Below, one piece after another: positions 8,578 through 17,240 of a stretch of 64,000 bases of DNA. Source of the DNA: JBCCGL01 sp039029275 (GTDB lineage Bacteria; Pseudomonadota; Gammaproteobacteria; JBCCGL01). Location: NCBI GenBank assembly GCA_039029275.1, contig JBCCGL010000005.1, positions 124,001-188,000 of the forward strand, in the 5' to 3' direction. The position numbers were made by a program, and so were the translations under genes. Numbering within the stretch: position 1 is the first letter of the stretch; each line of letters opens with the position of its first letter. The notes beneath the pieces are model-generated. The model had not been told where the DNA came from and made no database searches. It saw only the letters and a list, made by a program, of their open reading frames with translations.

Positions 8578-10119
8578 TTACCAAACACCGTTGGCTTTGA
8601 AGTCGTCGATCGCAGCTTTCAGCTGCGCTTCGATGTCATCGTTGTAATCACCTGAATCGTTGATGGTGTCGAGTACCGCTTGATGATTTGAACGCACGTG
8701 TGCGTGCATCGCCGCTTCGAAATCAACGATCTTGTTGGCGTCAACATCGTCAAGATACCCTTCGTTCGCGGCATACAGCGAAACTGCCATCTCGGCGATA
8801 CTGAGCGGGCTGTACTGCGCCTGTTTCATCAGCTCGGTCACGCGTTGTCCGCGCTCAAGCTGTTTGCGGGTCTGCTCATCCAGATCCGATGCGAACTGGG
8901 CGAACGCCGCAAGTTCGCGATACTGTGCGAGCGCCAGTCGAACACCACCACCGAGTTTTTTGATGACTTTGGTCTGCGCTGCACCACCTACGCGCGATAC
9001 CGAAAGACCCGCGTTGATTGCCGGGCGAATCCCGGAGTTAAACAGGTCGGTTTCGAGAAAGATCTGACCATCAGTAATCGAGATCACGTTGGTCGGTACA
9101 AACGCCGAGACGTCGCCCGCCTGCGTTTCGATCACCGGCAATGCCGTCAACGAGCCGGTTTTGCCTTTGATTTCGCCGTTGGTTACTTTTTCGACGTAGT
9201 CAGCGTTGACACGCGCCGCGCGTTCGAGCAAGCGTGAGTGCAGGTAGAAAACATCACCGGGGTAAGCTTCACGACCCGGAGGACGACGCAGAAGCAAAGA
9301 AACCTGACGATAGGCCCACGCCTGTTTGGTCAAGTCGTCGTAAATGATCAGCGCGTCTTCGCCGCGGTCGCGGAAGTATTCGCCCATCGAACAACCCGAG
9401 TAGGGTGCAATGTACTGCAGCGCCGCTGACTCGGAAGCGCTCGCCGCCACGATGATCGTGTGCTCCATCGCGCCGTGTTCTTCAAGCTTGCGCACCACGT
9501 TCGCGATCGAAGACTGCTTTTGCCCAATCGCGACGTAAATACATTTAATGCCGGTGCCTTTCTGGTTGATTATCGCATCGACGGCGACTGCGGTTTTACC
9601 GGTTTGACGGTCACCGATGATTAACTCGCGTTGACCACGGCCAATCGGCACCATTGCGTCGATCGATTTCAGCCCGGTTTGAACCGGTTGATCAACCGAC
9701 TTACGCGCGATAACGCCTGGAGCGACTTTCTCGATCGGTGAGGTCTCTTTGGCCTCAATCGCGCCTTTGCCGTCGATGGGATTTCCAAGTGAATCGACGA
9801 CACGACCGAGCATTTCCGGGCCAACCGGCACTTCGAGGATGCGGCCGGTACAGCGCACTTTGTCGCCTTCCGAGAGGTGCGTATAGCTACCCAGTACAAC
9901 CGCACCTACTGAATCGCGTTCGAGGTTGAGCGCCAGCCCGTAGGTGTCGCCATCGAACTGGATCATCTCGCCCTGCATGACATCGGCCAGACCGTGGATG
10001 CGGACAATACCGTCGTTGAGGCTGACAATAGTGCCCTCGGTGCGCGCTTCAGCTGCGGCTTCAAATTCGCCGATCCGCTGTTTAATCAGCTCGCTGATTT
10101 CAGATGGATTGAGTTGCAT
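8578..10119 (-). CDS. atpA: F1 ATP synthase alpha subunit
   Basis: The alpha subunit provides the non-catalytic nucleotide sites of F1. Walker A is GDRQTGKTAV (around residue 170), and the family signature PAINAGLSVSRVGGAAQ is present. The N-terminal LNPSEISELIKQRI helix binds the delta subunit. The length of 513 residues equals that of the E. coli protein. It lies between atpH and atpG in the conserved order. Confidence 0.99.
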   Translation of the reverse strand: MQLNPSEISELIKQRIGEFEAAAEARTEGTIVSLNDGIVRIHGLADVMQGEMIQFDGDTYGLALNLERDSVGAVVLGSYTHLSEGDKVRCTGRILEVPVGPEMLGRVVDSLGNPIDGKGAIEAKETSPIEKVAPGVIARKSVDQPVQTGLKSIDAMVPIGRGQRELIIGDRQTGKTAVAVDAIINQKGTGIKCIYVAIGQKQSSIANVVRKLEEHGAMEHTIIVAASASESAALQYIAPYSGCSMGEYFRDRGEDALIIYDDLTKQAWAYRQVSLLLRRPPGREAYPGDVFYLHSRLLERAARVNADYVEKVTNGEIKGKTGSLTALPVIETQAGDVSAFVPTNVISITDGQIFLETDLFNSGIRPAINAGLSVSRVGGAAQTKVIKKLGGGVRLALAQYRELAAFAQFASDLDEQTRKQLERGQRVTELMKQAQYSPLSIAEMAVSLYAANEGYLDDVDANKIVDFEAAMHAHVRSNHQAVLDTINDSGDYNDDIEAQLKAAIDDFKANGVW

Positions 10120-10182
10120 GTTAGGTTCCTGTTTTCAAATCTTGGCTCTATTTATCCAGACACGCGGCTCGCGATAATATCG

Positions 10183-10725
10183 CTAGGCACTCGCGCCCAG
10201 TTGCTGCGCCATACGTTCCAGGCGCCCTTTCACCGTGCCGTCAATCACGAGGTCACCGGCGCGTACGATCGCGCCTCCCATCAGTGATGCGTCGGTTTCA
10301 CAATTAAGTGTTACTTCGCCGCCGAGGCGTTTGCTCAAGGCAGCGACAATGCTCGCTTTCTGCTCTTCGTCCAGTGCCTGCGCGGAAACAACGGTCGCCT
10401 CGGTGACGCCTTCGGCTTCGCTGCGATAGGTTTCGTACAGCGCGGCGATCTCGACTAGCAGGGACAGACGTCCATTTTCGGCAATCACATTCAGCAGATT
10501 GCAACCGCCCGGAGTGACGTGCTCACCGCAGACCTTGATGATCATGTCTGCGCGTTGCTCGTTGCTCAGCGCAGGTGCATCGAGACGCGCGGCCATTTCA
10601 GCATCGGTCGCGACCCCAGCGAGCAGCGCCAGTTGCGCTGACCACGCGGCGTAATCGCCGCTATCGCGCGCCATTTCGAACACCGCGCGGGCGTAGGGTC
10701 GTGCGGCAGTTGTAAGATCAGACAT
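10183..10725 (-). CDS. atpH: F1 ATP synthase delta subunit
   Basis: The delta subunit links the peripheral stalk to the top of F1. The 180 residues show ARPYARAVFEMA near the N-terminus and, near the C-terminus, GGAIVRAGDLVIDGTVKGRLERM, both diagnostic of the family. It starts 12 bases after atpF; the 63-base gap to atpA contains only the atpA ribosome binding site region. Confidence 0.97.
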   Translation of the reverse strand: MSDLTTAARPYARAVFEMARDSGDYAAWSAQLALLAGVATDAEMAARLDAPALSNEQRADMIIKVCGEHVTPGGCNLLNVIAENGRLSLLVEIAALYETYRSEAEGVTEATVVSAQALDEEQKASIVAALSKRLGGEVTLNCETDASLMGGAIVRAGDLVIDGTVKGRLERMAQQLGASA

Positions 10726-10737
10726 TCGCTCGCCCTG

Positions 10738-11208
10738 TTAGATTTGCGCGACCAGATCGTCGAGTACCTTCGCGTGCGCGGACTCGTCGATTTCGGTTTC
10801 CAGAATCTTGCCAGCGCCCATCACAGCCAGACCGGCAACCTGCGCTCGCAGACCCTCGCGGGCGCGAACCACTTCCTGCTCGATATCGGCTTCGGCGGCA
10901 ACAGCAATCTGAGCAGCCTTGTCTTTAGCCGCTTGCGCAGCTTCGTCGACAATCTCATTGCTGCGCTTTTGCGCCTGCGCGACGATTTCGTTTGCCTGCG
11001 CGCGGGCTTCGGCAATGATGCGCTCAACCTCAACTTGCGCTTCTTCTTGTGCTTTTTGGCCTTTCTCGGCTGCAGCCAAACCATCGGCGATGGTTTTTTT
11101 GCGCTCTTCGAGTGCCGTAATCAGCATCGGCCACACAAATTTCATTACAAACCAGACGAACACGAAGAACGTGATGGTCTGGCCAAAGAGAGTGGCGTTG
11201 ATATTCAT
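10738..11208 (-). CDS. atpF: F0 ATP synthase subunit b
   Basis: Subunit b forms the peripheral stalk dimer. One N-terminal membrane segment (TLFGQTITFFVFVWFVMKFVWP, residues 6-27) is followed by a long charged helix rich in Ala, Glu and Lys (residues 35-130), as expected of the coiled-coil stalk. The length of 156 residues matches E. coli AtpF. A single b gene is present, so the stalk is a homodimer. Confidence 0.97.
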   Translation of the reverse strand: MNINATLFGQTITFFVFVWFVMKFVWPMLITALEERKKTIADGLAAAEKGQKAQEEAQVEVERIIAEARAQANEIVAQAQKRSNEIVDEAAQAAKDKAAQIAVAAEADIEQEVVRAREGLRAQVAGLAVMGAGKILETEIDESAHAKVLDDLVAQI

Positions 11209-11278
11209 GCGATAACCTCGTAGTTGTCGTTAGTGAAGGCTGGCAACAAAGTGCTCAGCCACAGCTCGAACGTTGAGA

Positions 11279-11506
11279 TTAAGCGGCGAAGATCAGGTAC
11301 AGCGCGATACCAACCGCGATCATCGGGACCGCGTCAACCAGGCCGACCACGATGAAGAACTGTGTACGGATCATCGGAACCAGTTCAGGTTGGCGAGCAG
11401 CGCCCTCGAGGAAGCGACCCCCCAAAATACCGATACCAACAGCCGCGCCGATTGCGCCCATACCCATCATCAGTGCGCCAGCGATGTATGTCAGTGCGAT
11501 TTCCAT
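11279..11506 (-). CDS. atpE: F0 ATP synthase subunit c
   Basis: This is the proteolipid of the rotor ring, 75 residues forming two membrane helices joined by the polar loop RQPEL. The ion-carrying carboxylate is Asp in GLVDAVPMI, and the sodium-binding signature residues of Na+-type rings are absent, so this is a proton-type ring. The start is decided by AGGAG seven or eight bases before the ATG. Gaps of 70 bases to atpF and 103 bases from atpB are normal for this operon. Confidence 0.98.
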   Translation of the reverse strand: MEIALTYIAGALMMGMGAIGAAVGIGILGGRFLEGAARQPELVPMIRTQFFIVVGLVDAVPMIAVGIALYLIFAA

Positions 11507-11609
11507 GAAAGTCTCCTGTGAGAAATGTTTAAGTATTTAGTTCAAAAGGTTGGCGGAGCTTCTATTTGTTAAATATGGCCCACCGCCCCGCTGTTCAATC
11601 GTCAAATAA

Positions 11610-12473
11610 TCAGTGATGCTGGTGCGCCATATCCAGATATACGATGGTCAGCGTCATAAAAATGAACGCCTGCAGCGTAATCACCAGAATATGGAAAATT
11701 GCCCAACCCAGTTGTAAAACACCGCCAAACACGCCCAGTGCGATTCCGCCGCTGAACATCAAGGCAATGAGAATAAAGATGGTTTCGCCCGCGTACATAT
11801 TGCCGAACAGGCGCAGCGCGAGTGATATCGGTTTAGCGATCAGCGCCACGCCCTCGAGGACGAGGTTGACCGGCACGGCCGCTTTACCAAACGGTTGAAA
11901 AGCGAGTTCGGCCGCAAAACCGCCGACGCCCTTTACTTTAATGCTGTAGTAAAGCATCAGCCAGAACACGCCCAGCGCCATACCAAAGGTGATGTTGGGG
12001 TCAGTGCTCGGTACTACTTTGAAATAGACGTGATGCGGATCAACACCGAAGACCAATGCAGCGCCCTGTGCCGCCAGCACGGGCAGCCAGTCGACGGGTA
12101 CGAGATCCATCAGGTTCATCAAGAATACCCACACGAAGATGGTGAGTGCCAGAGGGGCAACGACTTCGTTCTTGGCAGAGAACGAACTGCGAACGCTGTC
12201 GTCGATAAACTCGATCATCATTTCGACGAAGTTCTGGAAACCTTGTGGGACACCAGTGGTGGCGGCTTTAGCCGCTCGGCGGAATAACCAGTAAAACAGC
12301 AATGCGAGCGCGATCGACCAGCCGATGGAATCGACGTGGATCGCCCAGAAGCCCATTTCTTTTGCTTCTTCGGCACTGTGAGCGAAACCCCACGAACCAT
12401 CCGGGTGTTGGCCGTACACCAGATTTTGCAAATGGTGCTTGATATAGCCCGATGCTGTTTGTTCGGTTGCCAT
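11610..12473 (-). CDS. atpB: F0 ATP synthase subunit a
   Basis: Subunit a holds the proton half-channels next to the c-ring. The 287-residue protein has several membrane segments and the essential arginine in the helix SLALRLFGNMYAGE. The C-terminal helix LGWAIFHILVITLQAFIFM is also conserved. The N-terminal extension (GYIKHHLQNL) is of the gammaproteobacterial type. Confidence 0.97.
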   Translation of the reverse strand: MATEQTASGYIKHHLQNLVYGQHPDGSWGFAHSAEEAKEMGFWAIHVDSIGWSIALALLFYWLFRRAAKAATTGVPQGFQNFVEMMIEFIDDSVRSSFSAKNEVVAPLALTIFVWVFLMNLMDLVPVDWLPVLAAQGAALVFGVDPHHVYFKVVPSTDPNITFGMALGVFWLMLYYSIKVKGVGGFAAELAFQPFGKAAVPVNLVLEGVALIAKPISLALRLFGNMYAGETIFILIALMFSGGIALGVFGGVLQLGWAIFHILVITLQAFIFMTLTIVYLDMAHQHH

Positions 12474-12525
12474 AAGCTGTCTTCAATTTCTAAATTAGAG
12501 TAGCGGGAGCAAGCTCGACCGCCTG

Positions 12526-12894
12526 TTACTGTTGCTGTGTCAGGAGCACCAGCCAGTGCATCAACTGTACCGCGATAAACCCGGCAAATAGCGCCGGAGC
12601 GTGCAGCGGCGATAGCAACAAAAAGGCAACGCTAAATAACGCTGCCGTAACAATAACCTTTCCGGCCGCTCCGCTGTAGATTGCAGACCGGGTCGCTTGG
12701 GCAGATCGTCCCCGCGACGTATCAAATACACGCAACGCAAAATACGCGTTGGGTAGAAAACCTATGAGAGCCCCGACCAGCATGGATATCGCCGCGGTCA
12801 GACTCCAGAGTGACACTATCAGCGCCGGCATGCTACCAGCCAGCACTTGCAAATACAGCAGGCGCTTGGCCTGCGGGGCAATTTCGATGGCCAT
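12526..12894 (-). CDS. atpI: ATP synthase assembly protein I
   Basis: AtpI is a small membrane protein that helps assemble the c-ring and is not essential in most species. The ATG at 12894 gives 122 residues starting MAIEIAPQAKRLL; the open frame runs 13 codons further up but without family support. Four hydrophobic segments are visible (LYLQVLAGSMPALIVSLWSL, AISMLVGALIGFLPNAYFAL, VIVTAALFSVAFLLLS and LFAGFIAVQLMHWLVLL). It is the first gene of the atp operon, with a strong promoter about 75 bases upstream. Confidence 0.88.
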   Translation of the reverse strand: MAIEIAPQAKRLLYLQVLAGSMPALIVSLWSLTAAISMLVGALIGFLPNAYFALRVFDTSRGRSAQATRSAIYSGAAGKVIVTAALFSVAFLLLSPLHAPALFAGFIAVQLMHWLVLLTQQQ

Positions 12895-12970
12895 GACTGT
12901 TAAGTCTCTGGTAACTCGATTTGCCAGAAGCAAATTCGCGATCAGTCCACCCGGATTTCAGCGAAGGCGG

Positions 12971-12999
12971 AGTATAAAGATGGCCCTAAATACGGTCAA
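12971..12999 (-). promoter_or_regulatory. Sigma70-type promoter of the atp operon
   Basis: On the minus strand TTGACC (12994-12999) and TATACT (12971-12976) are separated by exactly 17 bases, close to the sigma70 consensus. A start of transcription near 12965 would give a leader of about 70 bases before atpI. It lies in the 159-base gap between parB and atpI and is the best promoter match I found in the window. Confidence 0.82.
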
Positions 13000-13053
13000 G
13001 CAAGCATTGCCCCCAATCGGGCAATAATAGAGCAAAGTCTATCGGAATTGGCG

Positions 13054-13941
13054 CTATTTGATATGCGCGAGAATCCCGTCAAGCTCGTCGAGACTGTTGT
13101 AGGTGATCTCTACGCGACCCTTGCCGCTGCTGCTGTGCGCGATGCTTACGCGCGCGCCCAATGTTTCGCCGAGCTGCTGTTCCAGGTTACGGATATCAGG
13201 GTTGTCATTTGCGCCGCGTTTGACGTCGCCAGCCCCTCCGCCGTGTTGTGCATCCTGCAGCAGTTTCTTTACCAACGCCTCGGTAGCCCGCACCGAAAGC
13301 GATTGCGTGACCACTCTCAGCGCTGCGACCGGCTGCTGCTCCGCTGCAAGCCCAAGCAGGGCGCGTGCGTGTCCCATATCCAGTTGCCCGTCGTTGACCA
13401 GTGTTTTAACGTCATCGTGCAGTTCGTGCAATCGCAGCAAGTTGCTGACCGCCGCGCGCGAGCGCCCCACTGCATCGGCGACCTGCTGGTGCGTCAGGTT
13501 AAACTCGTTTTGCAGGCGCAAAAGCGCGTCGGCTTCCTCTAATGGGTTGAGGTCCTCGCGCTGGATGTTTTCAATCAGCGCGACAGCGGCGGCGGCGCTG
13601 TCGTCGATCTTGCGCACAATAACCGGGATCTCGAACAGCCCCGCCAGCTGAGCTGCCCGCCACCGACGTTCACCGGCAATCAACTCGTAGCCGGCGTCAA
13701 CGGGTCGCACAACGATAGGCTGGATCACACCCTGTCGAGCAATCGAATCGGCCAGCTCCTGCAGCGCGCCCTGATCGAACTGCTTACGCGGTTGGTATTG
13801 TCCGCGCTCGATCTGCTCGATCGGCATCATGCGCATGGAATCGTCGCTATCCTGCGGTGCCTGAACCGGATCCGAAATCACATTGTCGACACCGCCGAGC
13901 AGGGCATCGAGGCCACGCCCCAGACCGCGCTTTTTGCTCAT
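13054..13941 (-). CDS. parB: Chromosome partitioning protein ParB
   Basis: ParB is the CTP-dependent DNA clamp that loads at parS sites near the origin and organises segregation. The N-terminus KKRGLGRGLDALLG is typical of chromosomal ParB. The CTP-binding motifs GERRWRA and ENIQREDLNP follow, then the helix-turn-helix TLTHQQVADAVGRSRAAVSNLLRL-like segment and a C-terminal dimerisation domain (GRVEITYNSLDELDGIL). It overlaps the parA stop by four bases. Length 295 residues is usual. Confidence 0.97.
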   Translation of the reverse strand: MSKKRGLGRGLDALLGGVDNVISDPVQAPQDSDDSMRMMPIEQIERGQYQPRKQFDQGALQELADSIARQGVIQPIVVRPVDAGYELIAGERRWRAAQLAGLFEIPVIVRKIDDSAAAAVALIENIQREDLNPLEEADALLRLQNEFNLTHQQVADAVGRSRAAVSNLLRLHELHDDVKTLVNDGQLDMGHARALLGLAAEQQPVAALRVVTQSLSVRATEALVKKLLQDAQHGGGAGDVKRGANDNPDIRNLEQQLGETLGARVSIAHSSSGKGRVEITYNSLDELDGILAHIK

Positions 13942-14741
13942 GCGGCGCCTGCCGGGGCGGGTGTTGCGCGTGCCGCCGCCGTATCGCGGCGCAGAATTTC
14001 ACCCGCCAGCGCAAGGTACGCCAGCGCGCCGCGCGAAGTTTTGTCGTGGTGGAGCACCGGCTTGCCAAAACTGGGCGCTTCCGCCAGCCGGATATTACGC
14101 GGAATGATCGTGCGGTATACGCGCTCGCCAAAGTGGCTGGTGAGCTGGTCAGACACATCATTACCTAGATTGTTGCGCGAGTCGAACATCGTGCGCAGCA
14201 ATCCCTCGACCTTTAAGCGGCTGTTAACGGTGTGGCGAACATCGTCAATGGTTTGAATCAGCGAGGAAAGCCCCTCGAGCGCGTAATATTCGCACTGCAT
14301 TGGGATCATCACCCCATCAGCGGCGACCAGCGCGTTCAACGTGAGAATGTTCAGCGATGGCGGACAATCGATCAAAATATATTCGTAGTTCGCCTGAATC
14401 GGCTTGATGGCGTTCATGAGCGCGCGCTCACGGCCATCGCGATTCATCAGTTCGACCTCAGCCGCGGTCAGATTGGCATTTCCTGGCAGCACGTCGACCG
14501 CGCTGTCCTCGACCGTCACAATCGCATCGGCGGCGGTGCACTCACCCATCAACACTTCGTATCCCGTGCGCTCGGCGGTGTGCTTATCGACACCACTGCC
14601 CATGGTGGCGTTGCCCTGTGGGTCAAGATCGATCAATAAAACACGGTGACGCGTTGCCGCTAATGACGCAGCAAGGTTAACGCAGGTAGTTGTTTTCCCA
14701 ACTCCACCCTTCTGATTTGCAATTGCGATCACTCTCGCCAT
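13938..14741 (-). CDS. parA: Chromosome partitioning ATPase ParA (Soj)
   Basis: ParA is the Walker-type ATPase that drives origin segregation together with ParB. The deviant Walker A motif is KGGVGKTTT at residues 11-19; IDLDPQGNAT and LIDCPPSLN are the other nucleotide-site motifs. I chose the ATG at 14741 (MARVIAIANQKGG) over an upstream TTG at 14756, because the sequence directly after it matches the usual N-terminus. The gene follows rsmG by 64 bases and overlaps parB by four bases. Confidence 0.96.
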   Translation of the reverse strand: MARVIAIANQKGGVGKTTTCVNLAASLAATRHRVLLIDLDPQGNATMGSGVDKHTAERTGYEVLMGECTAADAIVTVEDSAVDVLPGNANLTAAEVELMNRDGRERALMNAIKPIQANYEYILIDCPPSLNILTLNALVAADGVMIPMQCEYYALEGLSSLIQTIDDVRHTVNSRLKVEGLLRTMFDSRNNLGNDVSDQLTSHFGERVYRTIIPRNIRLAEAPSFGKPVLHHDKTSRGALAYLALAGEILRRDTAAARATPAPAGAA

Positions 14742-14805
14742 GCTGTGCTCTGCCAAAAACTTGTTCCGTTTACTTTTTAAGAAATCGTGTGTTCACCTAA
14801 TCCGA

Positions 14806-15438
14806 TCATGGCCGGATACGCGCGATGTGCCGCACCCCGTCGACGTCCGGCACCTCGACAGAATCGAGTGACAACAGTCGATCACCGAGTGATTCACGCT
14901 CATCGTGGGTTGGCGCTTGCCCTAACATGGCCACCACCACGCCCTGCGCGCTACACAAGCGGCCGCACATTGCATCGAATTCAAGTATGGAGGCGAACGC
15001 GCGTGAAGTCACTGTTGCGAAGCCCTCGACCGGCTGAAATTGCTCGACTCGCCGGTGCGCCACTTTAACATTATCAAGACCGAGTTGGGACTTGACTTGC
15101 TGCAGAAACCGCGTTTTTTTGCTGTTGCTGTCAAGCAGGGTTACCGCGAGTTCGGGGCGAGCGATGGCCAATGGAACTCCTGGTAAACCCGCACCCGTGC
15201 CGACATCAAGCAGCTCATCTCCATTGATGTACGGCAAAACGCTCAGGCTATCGAGCAAATGTTTGCCCAGCATCTGCCGGGGATCGCGCACCGCGGTCAA
15301 GTTGTAGATGCGATTCCATTTGACCAGTAGCGCGAGGTAGTCCAGCAGCGCGGCCTGTGCCGATGAATCGATCGCGAGATGCAGATCGACGATACCCTGT
15401 TTGAGTGGTTTAGCGAGCGATTCGACATCACTGGGCAT
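14806..15438 (-). CDS. rsmG: 16S rRNA (guanine527-N7)-methyltransferase
   Basis: RsmG (GidB) methylates G527 of 16S rRNA with S-adenosylmethionine; its loss gives low-level streptomycin resistance in several bacteria. The SAM-binding loop is LLDVGTGAGLPGVPLAI (around residue 76). The conserved NLTAVRDP and VTSRAFAS blocks are present. The length of 210 residues is normal. It heads the rsmG-parA-parB group. In most Gammaproteobacteria mnmG (gidA) lies directly upstream, but here an aquaporin gene diverges instead. Confidence 0.97.
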   Translation of the reverse strand: MPSDVESLAKPLKQGIVDLHLAIDSSAQAALLDYLALLVKWNRIYNLTAVRDPRQMLGKHLLDSLSVLPYINGDELLDVGTGAGLPGVPLAIARPELAVTLLDSNSKKTRFLQQVKSQLGLDNVKVAHRRVEQFQPVEGFATVTSRAFASILEFDAMCGRLCSAQGVVVAMLGQAPTHDERESLGDRLLSLDSVEVPDVDGVRHIARIRP

Positions 15439-15571
15439 ACAGCGGGTTCCCGTGTTTCAGTTGGGGGCGCAATCAAACCGTTTATGACAAGAAATGGCAA
15501 GCAGGCCGGTGTCATCCACGCGTTTATCCGATGTCGTTATGGGTTAGAATCCGGCCGATTTTTAAGCGAGC

Positions 15572-16255
15572 ATGCCCATGCCCACCTCCCGCACCCAGAG
15601 TTACTCCGCTGAGTTTCTTGGCACCGCTTTTTTGCTGGCCACCGTAATCGGCTCCGGCATCATGGCTGAAGACCTTGCCGGTGGTAACGTGGCGATCGCC
15701 CTACTCAGCAACACAATCGCAACCGGCGCCATCTTGTATGTGCTGATCACCATGCTTGGTCCTATCAGCGGCGCGCACTTTAACCCGGCGGTTACCCTTG
15801 TTTTTGCTTTGAAAAAAGAAATATCTCCCGCCGATGGCGTCGCCTATGTTCTGTTGCAAATTGCAGGTGGCCTGCTTGGAATGCTGCTTGCGCACGCGAT
15901 GTTTGAATTGCCGCTGCTGCAAACCTCGGAAAAATTGCGTAGCGGGGGTGCGCAATGGTTGGCTGAGGGCATCGCAACATTCGGATTAGTGCTCACAATT
16001 CTGGCAACGCTGCGTGCCAAAAAAGATGCCGTGGCGACTGCCGTTGCGCTTTACATCACCGCGGCCTATTGGTTTACCGCATCGACCAGTTTTGCCAACC
16101 CGGCGGTGACCGTCGCGCGCAGTTTTACCGATACCTTCTCCGGTATTTTTCCGGCGCACGCGCCCGCATTTATTGTGGCCCAACTGATCGGTGCGGTTTT
16201 AGCGATGTTGCTTTGCGGGCGTCTGCTTGCAAAGCTCGACACCGATCACGCTTAA
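15572..16255 (+). CDS. MIP family aquaporin
   Basis: This is a membrane channel of 227 residues of the major intrinsic protein family. The two half-helix motifs are HFNPAVT (first) and FANPAVT (second), so both NPA boxes are intact, and the Arg of the selectivity filter follows the second (TVARSF). Six membrane segments are evident. The family conducts water or small neutral solutes; some bacterial members pass arsenite, but no arsenic genes lie nearby. The start may be the ATG at 15572 or the one two codons on; GCGAG upstream serves either. It diverges from rsmG. Confidence 0.93.
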   Translation: MPMPTSRTQSYSAEFLGTAFLLATVIGSGIMAEDLAGGNVAIALLSNTIATGAILYVLITMLGPISGAHFNPAVTLVFALKKEISPADGVAYVLLQIAGGLLGMLLAHAMFELPLLQTSEKLRSGGAQWLAEGIATFGLVLTILATLRAKKDAVATAVALYITAAYWFTASTSFANPAVTVARSFTDTFSGIFPAHAPAFIVAQLIGAVLAMLLCGRLLAKLDTDHA

Positions 16256-16285
16256 CACGCTTGATCCAGCAACCCTGGCAGCCAA

Positions 16286-17233
16286 TTGAAAATCTTGGCA
16301 TCGTTAAATGCAAACTTACAAGGCGTGGCGTGCCTTATGGGCGCCCTGTTTTTTCTCACCTTGAGTGACTCGATCATCAAGTGGCTCAGTCCGCATTACG
16401 CACTTCATGAAATTATGCTGTTTCGCGCGCTTTTTGCGATGTGCGTTATTCTTCTAATCGTGCAATTCGAAGGTGGCTGGCGTTCGCTGAAAACTCGACG
16501 CCCTGCCCTGCATTTGTTACGCGGGTTGTTTCTAGTTCTGGCTAATGTTTTTTTCTTTTTGGGGTTGTCAGCACTGCCGTTATCGGAAACCGTCGCACTG
16601 TTTTTTGCGACACCACTGTTTATTTGCTTGTTGTCCAAACCGGTTCTGGGTGAAACCGTTGGCAAGGCCAGGTGGGTTGCGATTCTGGTCGGACTGGTTG
16701 GCGTGGTTGTGATGTTGCGACCGGGAACCGCACTTTTCACCGTTATCAGCTTTTTACCGATTATGGCGGCACTCGTTTACGCCGCGATGGTAATGGCTTC
16801 GCGCAAACTTGGCATGCAGGAAAAAGCCGGCGCGCTTACGTTTTATGTGCAACTTATGTTCATTCTCGTTAGCAGCATAACCGGACTAATCATCGGCGAC
16901 GGCAAGATCGACATCTTTGAAAATACCACACTCACATTTTTGGTCCGTGCCTGGCAGTGGCCCGCATGGGCCCACCTTCAATTGATGATGCTGTGCGGAT
17001 TTATCGTCGCGATTGGCGGCTATTTGTTGTCGCAGGCATATCGCCTGGGACAAGCCTCGATGGTCGCACCATTTGAGTATACGTCCATGCCGATGGCACT
17101 GATTTTGAGTTACGTTTTATGGCGCGATGTGCCAGATGTCTTCGCGATTGTCGGAACTGTCCTGATTATTGCCAGCGGAATGCTTGTCGTATTGCACGAA
17201 AAGAGTCAGGCCAAATTACCCGTCGCGCAATAA
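16286..17233 (+). CDS. EamA-domain DMT-family transporter
   Basis: This is an inner-membrane protein of 315 residues with about ten hydrophobic segments arranged as two EamA repeats, the pattern of drug/metabolite transporters. Recognisable blocks are LSDSIIKWLS, LRGLFLVLANVFFFLGL and LSETVALFFATPLF in the first half, and APFEYTSMPMALILSYVLW in the second. It probably starts at a TTG (16286), since the next in-frame Met would remove the first membrane helix. Substrate unknown. It converges on a second EamA gene seven bases downstream. Confidence 0.88.
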   Translation: MKILASLNANLQGVACLMGALFFLTLSDSIIKWLSPHYALHEIMLFRALFAMCVILLIVQFEGGWRSLKTRRPALHLLRGLFLVLANVFFFLGLSALPLSETVALFFATPLFICLLSKPVLGETVGKARWVAILVGLVGVVVMLRPGTALFTVISFLPIMAALVYAAMVMASRKLGMQEKAGALTFYVQLMFILVSSITGLIIGDGKIDIFENTTLTFLVRAWQWPAWAHLQLMMLCGFIVAIGGYLLSQAYRLGQASMVAPFEYTSMPMALILSYVLWRDVPDVFAIVGTVLIIASGMLVVLHEKSQAKLPVAQ

Positions 17234-17240
17234 GATCTCG

